Below are positions 10,329 to 20,612 of a stretch of 64,000 nucleotides of DNA, piece after piece. Source of the stretch: Ophioderma brevispina (taxonomy: Eukaryota > Echinodermata > Ophiuroidea > Amphilepidida > Ophiodermatidae); contig JAMKCH010079258.1 of the NCBI GenBank assembly GCA_023653785.1, positions 27,954 to 91,953 of the forward strand, given 5' to 3'. The position numbers were made by a program, and so were the translations under genes. The notes beneath the pieces are model-generated. The model did not search any database. It was given only the letters and a program-made list of their open reading frames with translations, and was not told the origin of the DNA. Position 1 is the first letter of the stretch. Each line of letters starts with the position of its first letter.

Positions 10329-12378
10329 AATATCAATGTTTTTCTACTTCAACTAGAAGGCAATTGCCAAAACAACTGATTCCCAAATTCTGAGCTACTG
10401 CTCTGCCAGTTTTGGAAAGAGACAATATGTGTATCACACTGGCCCTGAAACGTTTGTGGTGGTCAATCAATATTGGAAACTTTGTGTCATGGTACGGTCC
10501 GAACACATGTGTGGATTTTTTGCAGGCCCTAAGATTTTATAATGAAAATAAGGTTTTCTCTCTGATAAACAAAATTTCAATTTTGATGAGGTGAAGTGGG
10601 GCTGGTCAATCTATCACTAAGACTTTGAACTTTCCTTATATCATTAAAACATTTCCTTCACAATCCCGTCTATTGAAATTTCCAAATGCTTTCCTTCAAC
10701 ACCATACTCAAGATCATGGAAAGGCTATGTGGGGTGCCCCCATCCATAAGACCTTAGCCAACAATAAACGGGTCATCAGATTTAAATCTTCATAACTTTT
10801 TGCCTTCTACTTATAACTTCACATAATGCCTACACCTGTAGTGGGTCTTCAGCACAGTCTCCAGTTTTAAAAAAAATAATCAAAGAAAATTGCTTTTTTT
10901 GAATTCAGTTGAAATCCACAACTAACCAAAAAAAGCAGTTAAAATACATCTAGGGTCCTATAAAGATGATTTCAAATATAACGTACTCAATACAATGGAC
11001 CTTTTTGTTGGTGGAATGTAATTTCACACCTGTTTTTCCACGTAATTGAAGACAGCCTTTATTGCCCAGCACAGCAGATAACATACGGCTATGTCTACAA
11101 TAGTCGAGCATTAAAAATGTGCTTGCTAGTTATGCACTAAGTCCCTTGATAAACCATGACTATGAATTGGATTACATTTGCAATATTGCATTTTGGGAAC
11201 AATTATACAATACCTCTCCAAAATAGCTTACACATCAACAAGCTGCACTAATTACACTTAGCCCTAATCCCTCCAACCAGTGTGCAATCCCCATACTTAA
11301 GTCCCAAATGAAACCAAGTCCGATTTTACTATAATAGCCTACGGCTAAAATCTCTCTCAACTTGGTTGAAGCACTGGTATCTAAAGTTATATCCAAAGAC
11401 ATGAGATTGCCCTATTGCTAATAGAGTTATAAGCTAGGCAGCATATTGCTCATCATCAGATCACTTTTATTTCCATCAGAAGCTACTCGGGCAGGCAATG
11501 TCACTGTTGGTATTAAGAACAAAATTGCGTTCAAAGAATATTACGTCGGTGTATTAATACAGATGAAACCTTATCTCGCGTACCATGCTAGGTAGATATA
11601 TGTTAGGTTCAAATACTTTCAGAATTGCACAAGTCAATTCCTGAGTTTGTAGAATTCACATCCAATAACTGCTTTACTTCATAAAACACCCATTATTATC
11701 TCAGTTATCCCATCCTTCAAAGTCCTAATCTTGTTTGGATTTAACACACTTAAACCATTTACTATATCAATAACCTTAGGAACAATTCCTTTCAGATTTG
11801 AACTTATCAACAGTACAGACCCTTGGCTTAACAAGGGTGGGGGGGTGTACTGGAACTTTTTTGCAGAGCTTGCTTTGCTCACTGAGAGAATGTCCCATTA
11901 CACTATTATACAGCTGGTTTTTAATTACTTGTAAGGCAAGACTGGCCAAAAGAGTGCCAATCATTTGATCTCGCACTCGTAATTTATCCATGGGAGCTCA
12001 AATCTTTGGTTCAATTTTCCCGGATGTGGCACATTTATCTGCAGTTGCGAATACCTCCCACATGTTTGTGTTTCCTTTCCCCTCTTATTTACCCACTAAA
12101 CCCTAGTTTATGGTTCATACTGCTTGTTGAACTAACTACAAGGACAGCACAGCTAGTTTACGAATTTCAAAAACATAATTAACTCTCTATAAACTATCCT
12201 CAGTATATATCATCTATATCTAATCCACAGACATCAAAGCTGCTTCATTTGTGACTTGGCAACCATTGAGCTAGAATAACCCAAGAGGGGAATCAGCGTG
12301 TATTTGGAATAGCCCAGCCCGTAACTATTTCTCTCACACACAGCACGCCGTGGTTGTTGCTGTGTAAGCACTTGCGTG

Positions 12379-12379
<1 letters not shown>
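10329..12379. other. Unassigned 2-kb stretch
   Basis: No recognised gene or repeat. At about 11,680-11,990 both strands are open for 60-70 codons in three overlapping frames. The minus frames are basic and hydrophobic without a known motif. I do not call them. Confidence 0.4.

Positions 12380-12426
<47 letters not shown>
12380..12426. repeat. Poly-C tract, 47 bases
   Basis: An uninterrupted run of 47 C (G on the minus strand). The minus-strand frame reading through it yields a polyglycine run and is not a gene. Length is likely to be unreliable in the assembly. Confidence 0.95.
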
Positions 12427-12428
<2 letters not shown>

Positions 12429-12713
12429 ATCACTGTGGAGAGCGCAAGCACAATTCACAAAAATGACACTAATGCACAAAAAGTCTCCCGATGACCCCTG
12501 GAAATTTTTGCTAGGAAAGAGATATTGAGTCCGAGTGATAGCATGTGCACAGTTGTTATTGTTGTTTTTTCACTCGCTTATTTGATGAACGTCCAATATG
12601 GTAGTGCCTCATAAATAATATGCATTAAGGACTTTCCAAATACGACGATATTAAAAACCACATATGGTGGTGCCCAAAACTATGTTAATGAAGGTCTTCA
12701 TGCTCATTATAAT
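12427..12713. other. Spacer between poly-C tract and G-rich-ended element
   Basis: Nothing assignable. Its last five bases, ATAAT (12,709-12,713), are the left target duplication of the next element. Confidence 0.4.
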
Positions 12714-13200
12714 CCCCGGGGGGGTTCTTGGGTTTTGTCGGTACCATGCTCGTTCCAAAAAAAGAGGGACACTGCAAATGCGGGACTACCGCTAGGGGGT
12801 ATCACATTCACAATAATCAAGTTTCTAGTCCCGCTAAGGTATCAATTCAGGTAAGATTGTACTGGCTCATTGAAAAAACATGGAAAATTTAACTTTAACA
12901 TGTCAGTAAAATAGCCCTGCAGTGTGTAAATTGTCTTACAGTAGTAATGTTATTTTTCTCATATATTGTTTTCTTTAAAAGGTATATTTCTTATTCACTA
13001 TTGAAAAGCAGGTCCCGCTAGGGTATAATTTCACCGGCAAATTGGTCCCGTTAGGGTATATTTCCACCGAAACGGGTATATTTAATGAATACTGTTACCG
13101 TTAGGGGGTATCTTTTCACGCAAAATTGGTCTCCGTAGGGTCACTTCAGAACCCCGGAACGAGCAATGGGGTACCCAACAAACATTGGAACCCCCCCGGG
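12714..13200. mobile_element. 487-bp element with G/C-run termini and internal repeats
   Basis: The ends are inverted over about 48 bp: CCCCGGGGGGGTTC ... GCTCGTTCC at the left and GGAACGAGC ... GAACCCCCCCGGG at the right. Both are flanked by ATAAT (12,709-12,713 and 13,201-13,205), a 5-bp target duplication. Inside, six copies of a motif close to GTCCCGYTAGGGTAT occur near 12,785, 12,828, 13,012, 13,043, 13,096 and 13,129. There is no open frame. Subterminal motif clusters in DNA transposons often bind transposase. That role here is inference, and the superfamily is not assigned. Confidence 0.8.
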
Positions 13201-13205
13201 ATAAT

Positions 13206-13829
13206 ACTTTTGGGCACACTTGGTTTTGGTGTATGCCGTTTGTGGGAGACTCGCTTGTCTATCTTTAAAGTCATGCTTGCAAACTAGTTATGTGTTGTTA
13301 CTTATTCTGCTGTTATCAGTAGATAGCTTGTAATACTGAAATGTTTACTCCAAATGCTATCTTGAGTAGACAGCACATATACAAATGAATAGCAAAATAT
13401 CAAACCTCCACCAATTCTCCCAACTCACAAAGAATCTGTCTGTCACAGCTGTCTTCCGTAGAATTAAATAAAAAATTTAATCAGTGGAAATACTCGAACT
13501 AACCATGACTACGTGCTTGCAACAAATTCTGCTTACGGTTGTTATCATGCAAAATGAGTTGGATTCACTACATTTTTTGTGATTCATTTGGATTTAATGC
13601 ATAAAAAACCATGAGAACACCCCATCCTTGGAGGGGGGACAAAACGTTGGTCCCAGTATTGAAGTCAGATTTGTACATGAACAGTCAGTTAGTTTTTTGG
13701 AAGAATAACAGTGAAACATTGACACAGAATCGGGAATGGGGTAGTGCCGGGAACTGGCCATCGGCACAGTCTTGAGCCGTCTGAAAGTGTTTTTTTTAAC
13801 AAAAAATTGCTGTGTGACTGAGCCTTTAA
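13206..13829. other. Unassigned stretch
   Basis: No repeat family recognised. An 83-codon minus-strand frame at 13,594-13,845 runs into the following duplication and shows no domain. Confidence 0.4.
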
Positions 13830-14368
13830 CAAAGTTTGCATGCACATATCTTAATCACACACGCATACAAACACATGACCCTCACCTGTCCGGACAGACC
13901 CACATATTCTAACCATCAGGCTACATCTTAATTCCATACCACTGCAAGGGAGGACATCTCTTTTATCAAACTGCATTTCTAATGGACATGCTTACCTACG
14001 TAAAATTCTCCACCATCCTCGATACATATCCTTGCATGTGCTCCCGTCTTGGCTATAGACACTGCACAGTACACTTTATTGAGAAAAGTTCACCCTGTTT
14101 TGCATGCACATATCTTAATCACAACACGCATACAAACAACATGAACCCTCACACTGCAGACATACCACATATCTAACCAATCATGCTACATCTTAATTCC
14201 ATCCACTGCAATGGAGGAAATCTCTTTTATCACTGCATTTCTAATGACATGCGTACCAACGTAAAATTCTCTCTCCACACCATCCGCGATATATCAGTGC
14301 ATGTTTCCTCTCCTCCCCGTCTTGGCTTATAGACACATGCACAGTACACTTTATTGAGAAAAGTTCAC
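13830..14368. repeat. Tandem duplication, period about 263 bp
   Basis: Two adjacent copies, about 13,830-14,095 and 14,096-14,368. Both contain GCATGCACATATCTTAATCA, then CTACATCTTAATTCCAT, CATTTCTAATG and CTTTATTGAGAAAAGTTCAC in the same order. Differences are mostly single-base insertions or deletions. No frame is preserved between copies. Confidence 0.9.
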
Positions 14369-14769
14369 CGTCTAAAATTAACTCAAGATTGTATCTTATC
14401 CTACCAAAGAGTGCAATACTTAAGCTCCGTGCTGCATACCATTAACTCTGTCTGGCGTTTCAAGACTTAAAGTATCATCTTTATTAGTCTCAGGACTGCT
14501 ATTATGAACAATTCTAAGATATTAGTCAATTTTGTCTAAATAGCAGTATAGCTAAGAATCTTGCCTAAGAAACCCATGGTCAAAGGGACATCAAAAGATT
14601 GTGAGAAAGATACCTCAAATTTCACTTTTTACAAAGCTAGATTTTTGCATGTTCAAATATCCTCTAAATTAACAAACTACCCAAAACAATTAAGGAAACA
14701 CAATTTTTGTTATGATAATGAAACTAGAGCATTTTTGTATTAAATGTCTGGATCTGGACAATTAAACTA
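14369..14769. other. Unassigned AT-rich stretch
   Basis: A 60-codon plus-strand frame at 14,561-14,743 is Lys/Thr/Ser-rich and unrecognised. No splice context supports it. Confidence 0.35.
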
Positions 14770-15440
14770 ACACTCAAATAACATAATTAACACAGTGTTA
14801 GAATCAATTAGAATTTTTAGTCTAGGTTTATTTTGAGTGTTAGAATCAATTAGAATTTTGAGCCGAGGTTTATTTTGAGTGTTAGAATCAATTAGAATTT
14901 TTGAGCCGAGTTTATTTTGAGTGTTAGAATCAATTAGAATTTTTGATTCAAGGTTTATTTTGAGTGTTCAAATCAATTAGAATTTGACCAAGGATTTATT
15001 TTGAGTGTTAGAATCAATTAGAATTTTGAGTCGAGGTTTATTTTTGGAAGTGTTAGATCCAATTAGAATTTTTGATTCAAGGTTTTAATTTTTGAGTGTT
15101 AGAATCAATTAGATTTTACCGAGGTTTAATTTTGAGAGTCGAGGTTTATTTTGCGAGTCGAGGTTTATTTTGAGACGAGGTTTATTGTTGGATTGTTAAA
15201 AATCAATTAGAATTTTTGAGCCGAGGTTTGATGTTGGTAATATTCAATTTTTGAGCAGTTTATTTGAGTGTTAGAATAATGAGAATTTGAGCCATAAGGT
15301 TTAATTTTAGTGTTGAGAATCAATAGAATTTTTAGTCTAGGTTTATTTTGAGTGTTAAATCAATTAGAATTTTTTAACCTAGGTTAAATTTTGAGTGTTG
15401 AGAATCAATTATTTTTTTTAGCCTAGGTTTATTTTGTTGT
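14770..15440. repeat. Minisatellite, unit about 43 bp
   Basis: About 14 units containing GTGTTAGAATCAATTAGAAT followed by TTTGAGCCGAGGTTTATTTT. Early units (14,790-15,060) are uniform. Later ones (15,110-15,300) are truncated or carry many one-base indels. There is no coding frame. Unit-to-unit differences are mainly in the length of T runs. Confidence 0.95.
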
Positions 15441-15829
15441 CCTCTGTAGACTACAACAAAACAGAAGGTACGATCACCACCAAATCTCTGGATGTGTTTT
15501 GAGTAATGTAGACATCATTTCAATGGATACTGCAATTTTCCTCAAGTCAATTACTTTATTTCTGTTTATGGATTGTCTACACAGAATCCCAAGTCAAGTT
15601 GTTTAGAGAAAACATGATCCTCCCCTTTCAAAACTGTTCCCATTTTAGGTTTTATTTCCTCATGTATTTCACCCACATTGAATGTGAAAAGCCTACAAAT
15701 CAACCAAAGTTCATTGGTTATCGGAGTTTATCCTAACCCACTCAAAATTAATTTGATCAATTGGCAAGTAGCAAATCTCAAGAATTACAACACAAGCAAG
15801 CATTTCATGGATTGTGTTCAGGGTGATAC

Positions 15830-15905
15830 TCAGGTCATGACCTCAAGATGTGACCTCAGATCATGACTTCAAGTTATAACCTTCAAGCAAGGACACGGGT
15901 TATGA
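15830..15905. promoter_or_regulatory. Cluster of AGGTCA half-sites with a perfect palindrome
   Basis: AGGTCATGACCT (15,832-15,843) is an exact inverted repeat of AGGTCA with no spacer, the classic palindromic nuclear-receptor element. TGACCT at 15,851-15,856, TCATGACTT, TTATAACCT and TTATGACCT follow within 60 bp. The motif match is seen directly. Receptor binding is inference only, since no nearby gene is known and TGACCT-rich repeats occur 2 kb downstream. Confidence 0.3.
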
Positions 15906-17247
15906 CCTGCAAAGGCCAATCAACATTACCAACAAAAATGTTGCTCAAGTCAATAAATGACCAACACAATTCCTTGGTTATGGACAATCAGAAAGCGACC
16001 ATTTGAAATCTTAGCTTAGAACTGATTGGTTAGCTTTTGGATCAATAATAAAGAGCATTAGAGTACAGTATTTACATAGCAGAAGAAATAGAAATTCATA
16101 ACTCATACTATACAAAATATAGGCACTTTTGCCAAAATGAAAGTTTTTGCACTACAGGGCTGGTTTCACCATTAGAAATTATGCGGCAATTTCATTGTTG
16201 CATTTTAAAGTTCTTTCACCCTCATTTAAAAAGTAAAGTTATCTTCCCCGATGCTAAATTTGTCATTTCAAAGTGAACTCATTTCAAGGCATGGTCCCAA
16301 AAGGTAGCCAATGAACGAATAATACACCACGCAAAAGCAAATCTGACCAATAAATTTGTAATGCCAAGTCAGTAAATCGGAACCAGCTCGTCAAGTGATG
16401 AATAACCCGATGTCCCACTGGAGAATTTTTAGTCCAAAAGGGAAGTTGAAATGCATGGCATCAAGCAAGGGGTAGGTGTTATGTTTCATTTGTGGGCTGC
16501 ATTAACTTTACCATATCAAAAACGGTTGGTAGATGGAGTTTATACTAGCATTATAAAATAACAAAGAGACGTGGCCTAATTTTTCTTTACCGCAAGCCCC
16601 GACTGTCCCTTTCCTTATAATATAAATGTTGTGAGATGTACCTACTGCAGAAAAGCCAAAGGTCGAAACTTCAAGATTGCATTTTATCTTGGGGAGTTGA
16701 TGTGTCGAAGTCACTGGACAGGAAAAAATAGTTGCTTCTTTAAAGCGTCTCGCTTGAGTTCGTTTTAAACACATTTTTTTAATACTGGCCCAGACACTTG
16801 TGTGCAAAAATTCCAATCAGAACAAAGAGATAATTTGATGCATGATTTTAACATGACAAACAATCAGACGGTTTAAAAGCAAGTGCATACAGATAAATTA
16901 CTGAGAGTACAGTGAATTATATTTGAGGTTGATTATTTTGGTGATTGGAAATGACAAACTAATTAAAGGCATTGTCAGTGATTCAGCCAAAACGAAGACA
17001 AAATATTTGAATTTCAGGATTAGCTTAAAAAGCACCGATAAGTGTGTAGACACTTACATCTATAATTTTAGACACAACTGAAAAATCTACATAAAAGGAG
17101 AAAACAGCAGTATTCAGAGATAAGAATCTCCATTTCAATACGTGTTGTAGTAAGTGTCAGTATGAACAGCTATGGACTTAAAAATTTGTCATTATTACGC
17201 TGCTTGTGATCTTTATCATGGAAGCGTACGTTAGGATAAGCTACCTA
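15906..17247. other. Unassigned 1.3-kb stretch
   Basis: No recognised repeat. A 102-codon minus-strand frame at 16,508-16,816 has no known domain and no convincing splice sites, so it is not called. Confidence 0.4.
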
Positions 17248-17739
17248 CACTGTAAAAATTAGTGTTTTAGGTTTGTAAACAGTTATTAAACACCTGGACG
17301 CGTTTAACGAAACAACAAAAAAATAAAAAATACCAACTTTGGTCAAAAAGTGGGTATTTTCTTAGACAACTTCTCCTATAAATCACTAAAAAGATTGAAA
17401 TTCAGGCGTTTTTCCATTTTTTAATCAGAGCAATGTGAATTCTAACGTGAACGCCTTAACGCGTTTAAAACCATATCCTAAGTGTTTAGATACTAAAATA
17501 ACCACGTTTTGGGTTTATGTTGAACACTATAGTGTAAGCTTCTAAATGCCTTTGGTGTTATGGTGTTTAACTTCTAAACACCTGGGTGGTCTTATTCCTT
17601 CCTAAACGGCTTGGCAAATGTATATTGTTTTAAAAAGCGTTAAGGCGTAATGTTTAAAAAAATGTACTGGATCTGATTTAAAAAATACATCGGTACTCAG
17701 GACCGCTTGTGGGCCTGCCGTCGCGGTTAGGAAATGATA

Positions 17740-18265
17740 GGCCTAACATCACCTGACCTTGATATGTGACCTTTGCCTCATCAACAAATGGGGAATCCCA
17801 GGTTGCAACTATTTTTATTCAAGTTGGTTCCAATTGAACTTCAAACTTTTCAAAATGAGGTAATTTTACATTTTCAGGCCCATTTTACAACTTGACCTCA
17901 CATGGCCTTTACCTTGGTATGTGACCTTGACATCATCAACAAATGAGGGATCCCATGTTGCCCTATGATTCAAGTGTGGTCAATTGAAACTTCAAATTTT
18001 CATATGAGGTCAATTTTACATTTTCAGCCTATTTACAACTTGGACTCACATGACCTTGACCTTGGCCATGTGAACTTTGACCTCATCAACAATGAGGGAT
18101 CCCATGTTGCACCTATGATTCAAGTTTAGGTTAAAATGAACTTTCAATTTTCATAATGAGGTCAATTTACATTTTCAGCCTATTTTACAAATTGACCTAC
18201 ATGACCTTTGGACCTTGGCTGTGAACCTTTGAACATTGGCATGTGACCTTTGAACCTCATCAAAA
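17740..18265. repeat. Tandem repeat, unit about 135-150 bp, rich in TGACCT
   Basis: About three and a half units. Each contains GTGACCTTTGACCTCATCAA, AATGAGGGATCCCATGTTGC, a TTCAAGT...GGT...GAACTTCAA block and GAGGTCAATTTTACATTTTC. It lies inside the 17,248-19,104 inverted-repeat element and is probably part of it. No protein frame is kept across units. Confidence 0.9.
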
Positions 18266-18462
18266 AAGGGGGGATGCCATGTTGCACAGGGTGACCAAAG
18301 TTTTGGTTAAACCATCACGTATGTGATATTACATGCAAATGTTAACCCACCCTTTTTCACACAGGACATCAACAGACATCATAACAAAACAGACAACAAC
18401 AAACAGTGGACCAAGTTATCCCTATGTGTCTTCCTGCCTTAATTACCCCTAACAAGGCTATA

Positions 18463-18895
18463 GACCACAAAATACCACACAATGTATAGTGTGGTATATT
18501 GTGGTATATGATAGTACAGCAGAAACTACAATATTTTGTGGTAGTGGTAGTAATTTGTGGTATGTGATCTAACATTGACATTTATAAAGTGTGGTACATT
18601 CCCGTACATCCCGCACCCGACCCACACCATGTAAGCCTATAAGACCAAGGGTTCCCCTGGGCCCGCAAGATTTCTCTTGGCTTAGCCTGTACATGTGGCC
18701 TATGGTGCAGCTGTTGTGTTATACTGTGGTATATTGTGGAGAGGATGAGTTACTCCAATTTGGTATAGTTACGATTTAACTAACTACTTTAGCATATACC
18801 ACAATTACCCAATCAAATTGTGTGGTAGTTTGTGGTATATGATAGTGCAAGTATGATGAAAAGTTGTGGTATATTGTTATCTGTGGTCTGTCCTC
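18463..18895. mobile_element. Palindromic element rich in GTGGTATA
   Basis: The outer ends are inverted: TAGACCACAAAATACCACAC near 18,463 and GTGGTATATTGTTATCTGTGGTCT near 18,868. Several copies of TTGTGGTATATGATAGT occur inside (about 18,497 and 18,831). No useful frame. Probably a MITE nested in the larger element. Confidence 0.6.
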
Positions 18896-19439
18896 ACAAT
18901 ATACAGCCTGCAGTGTTAGTTAGGCAGGCGACACAAAATGGGAAAAACGATGATGAATTTCAATGCTTTTAGCGATTTATAGAGCAGTGTTACGAAATAC
19001 CCACCTTTTGACCAAAAGTTGGTTATTTGTTATTTTGTTGTTCGTTAAATGCGGTCTAGGTGTTTAATAACTGTTACAAACCTAAACACTTAATTTGTAC
19101 AGTGGTATAACTTGTTACAGACATGCATAAATTCTGATTTTGATTTTTTTCTAATTTTTTGATTTATCAAATTATTGATGCTATGGAGACAACTCAGGGC
19201 ATGTATAACACAATGAGTTAAATTCCAGGACTGACAAGAGGCTTTATGGAAGAAAGTCTGATTTTTTAGAACAAAACATGTATACTAACACAAAAAAAAT
19301 CCATTTTTTGGAATTGGTCTGGCAGTGTGCTAATCGGGCCCTCCCTATAGGGAGAAGGAATGTGGGATGATTTATCTCAGAAAAGCTAAATTTATCTTGT
19401 TAAACATAAAAACAGTTTTCCAGCTTATGCACTTAAGTT

Positions 19440-20165
19440 GAGTAATAAGAATAATAATAATAACTGGATTTGTTAAAGCGCCTAATTGCAAAGGATACAA
19501 GGCGCTAGACAAAGAGAAAACAGCAGCCAAAGAGATGGAGACGAATCCCAAACAGCAAACCTATATTTTGGAAACGAGATGAAGTTTTGAGAGGCCCTTT
19601 GTGAATGATGCTTGAGTGGGATGGAAGCATTTTGATGGAGTAAGGTAGCAATTCCACAGCCTGGCCCAACAATAGAAAAAAGCTCTATCACCAGTGATTA
19701 TGAGATTTCTGAACCGCAAGACAGTGTGCACTTGGAGGCGTGGAGCAGGGGAATAGGTGGATTTCCTAAGATTGAACAGAGAAGAGAGGTAACCAAGTGA
19801 TGAATTTCTCAGAGATTGTAGACATTGCACCAGTGGTAAGAAATTGAATGCGTGGGAAACCGGTAACCAATGTAATTCATGAAGTAAGGGGAGACGTAGA
19901 GGATGTTGCGGCTTCTTTGAAGATCAGTCTAGCACATTGTTTTGCAGTCGTTGGAGTCGTGGAGATTTTTTTGGAACACCATTAAGGAGAGAAACAGCAG
20001 TAGTCCAGCCTTGACAGAATTAGAGCACGAACAGCATTGTGACAAGCATTAAATCCAATATCATTTTATCCGAATGAGATTGCGGATCGCCAGCTGAGAG
20101 AACTACATAGAGAGGAGTATGTGATCTGACAACAGGGTCAGAAGTGTAAACATTATAAAATAGCA
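19440..20165 (-). pseudogene. 3' end of a CR1/L2-type LINE, 5'-truncated
   Basis: Read on minus, broken frames give the C-terminal region of a non-LTR reverse transcriptase of the CR1/L2/Rex1 kind. In order: RALILSRLDYC (near 20,030), LHELHWLPV (near 19,875), a tail beginning LQSLRNSSLGYLSSLFN (19,810-19,760), and GDRAFFYCWARLWN (near 19,680). These match the usual family series 'SRLDYCN', 'LHWLPV', 'YL..L' and 'GDRAF..AAP.LWN.LP'. The frame shifts at least twice and several stops are present, so it is dead. After the coding part comes GCGCCTAATTGCAAAGGATACAAGGCGCT (as read on plus) and a TAA-type microsatellite (19,446-19,464), the expected 3' tail. The reverse-transcriptase catalytic domain is missing, as is usual for 5'-truncated insertions. 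Confidence 0.85.
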
Positions 20166-20612
20166 CACAAAAATCTGTTAAAAAAGGCAGGGGTTAATTT
20201 TCTCTAGAAATGTCCTTGTGTCTCTAATGTCATACTAAAAACCTCACATTTGACTGGCTGTCGGACTCATACGATTAGGTTAAGATCACAAGAGAATAAC
20301 CTAGAATGGAGACTAACAAACTGAAGATTCCCCCAATCCTCGTGCCAATCTCATATGGCCATCCAAATAATCATTAGTACTATACAGAACACATGTAACA
20401 CAATTGCCACCCAAAATTTAATATCTCTCTCCCATTACACTTGATAGGTTGCCATTTTATTTTCCCGACTCCCGGGACTGAAATCAAATGCTCGCAAATC
20501 AAAAGTCAGGAAATATATGGTTACTCCGTAAAATGCTTTGGGTCTGTATAATAGAGGTTAATCATTTATGTACTGGCCGGGGGGTGTGCACAGTATTTTT
20601 GCTAAATTTTGC
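20166..20612. other. Unassigned spacer
   Basis: No gene or repeat recognised between the LINE relic and the long tandem duplication. Confidence 0.4.

Larger units (their letters stand above)
17248..19104. mobile_element. 1.86-kb inverted-repeat element (CACTGTAAAAATT ends)
   Basis: The left arm 17,248-17,422 recurs inverted at about 18,934-19,104. Landmarks are CACTGTAAAAATTAGTGTTT against AAACACTTAATTTGTACAGTG, the GTTATTAAACACC block against GGTGTTTAATAAC, and the 'cgtttttccat' block. The left part holds a second inverted pair (AACGCCTTAACGCGTTTAAAA near 17,447 and TTTTAAAAAGCGTTAAGGCG near 17,630). The interior carries TGACCT-type tandem repeats and another palindromic element, so it is a compound structure. 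No transposase frame was found. The target duplication is unclear. Confidence 0.75.

Noticed and set aside
12234..12479. Minus-strand ORF with a polyglycine run.
   Set aside because: The run is only the 47-base poly-C tract read on the other strand.
560..15440. CRISPR-like array in the short tandem repeats.
   Set aside because: Units are directly adjacent or grade into each other, there are no unique spacers of constant length, and the DNA is eukaryotic.
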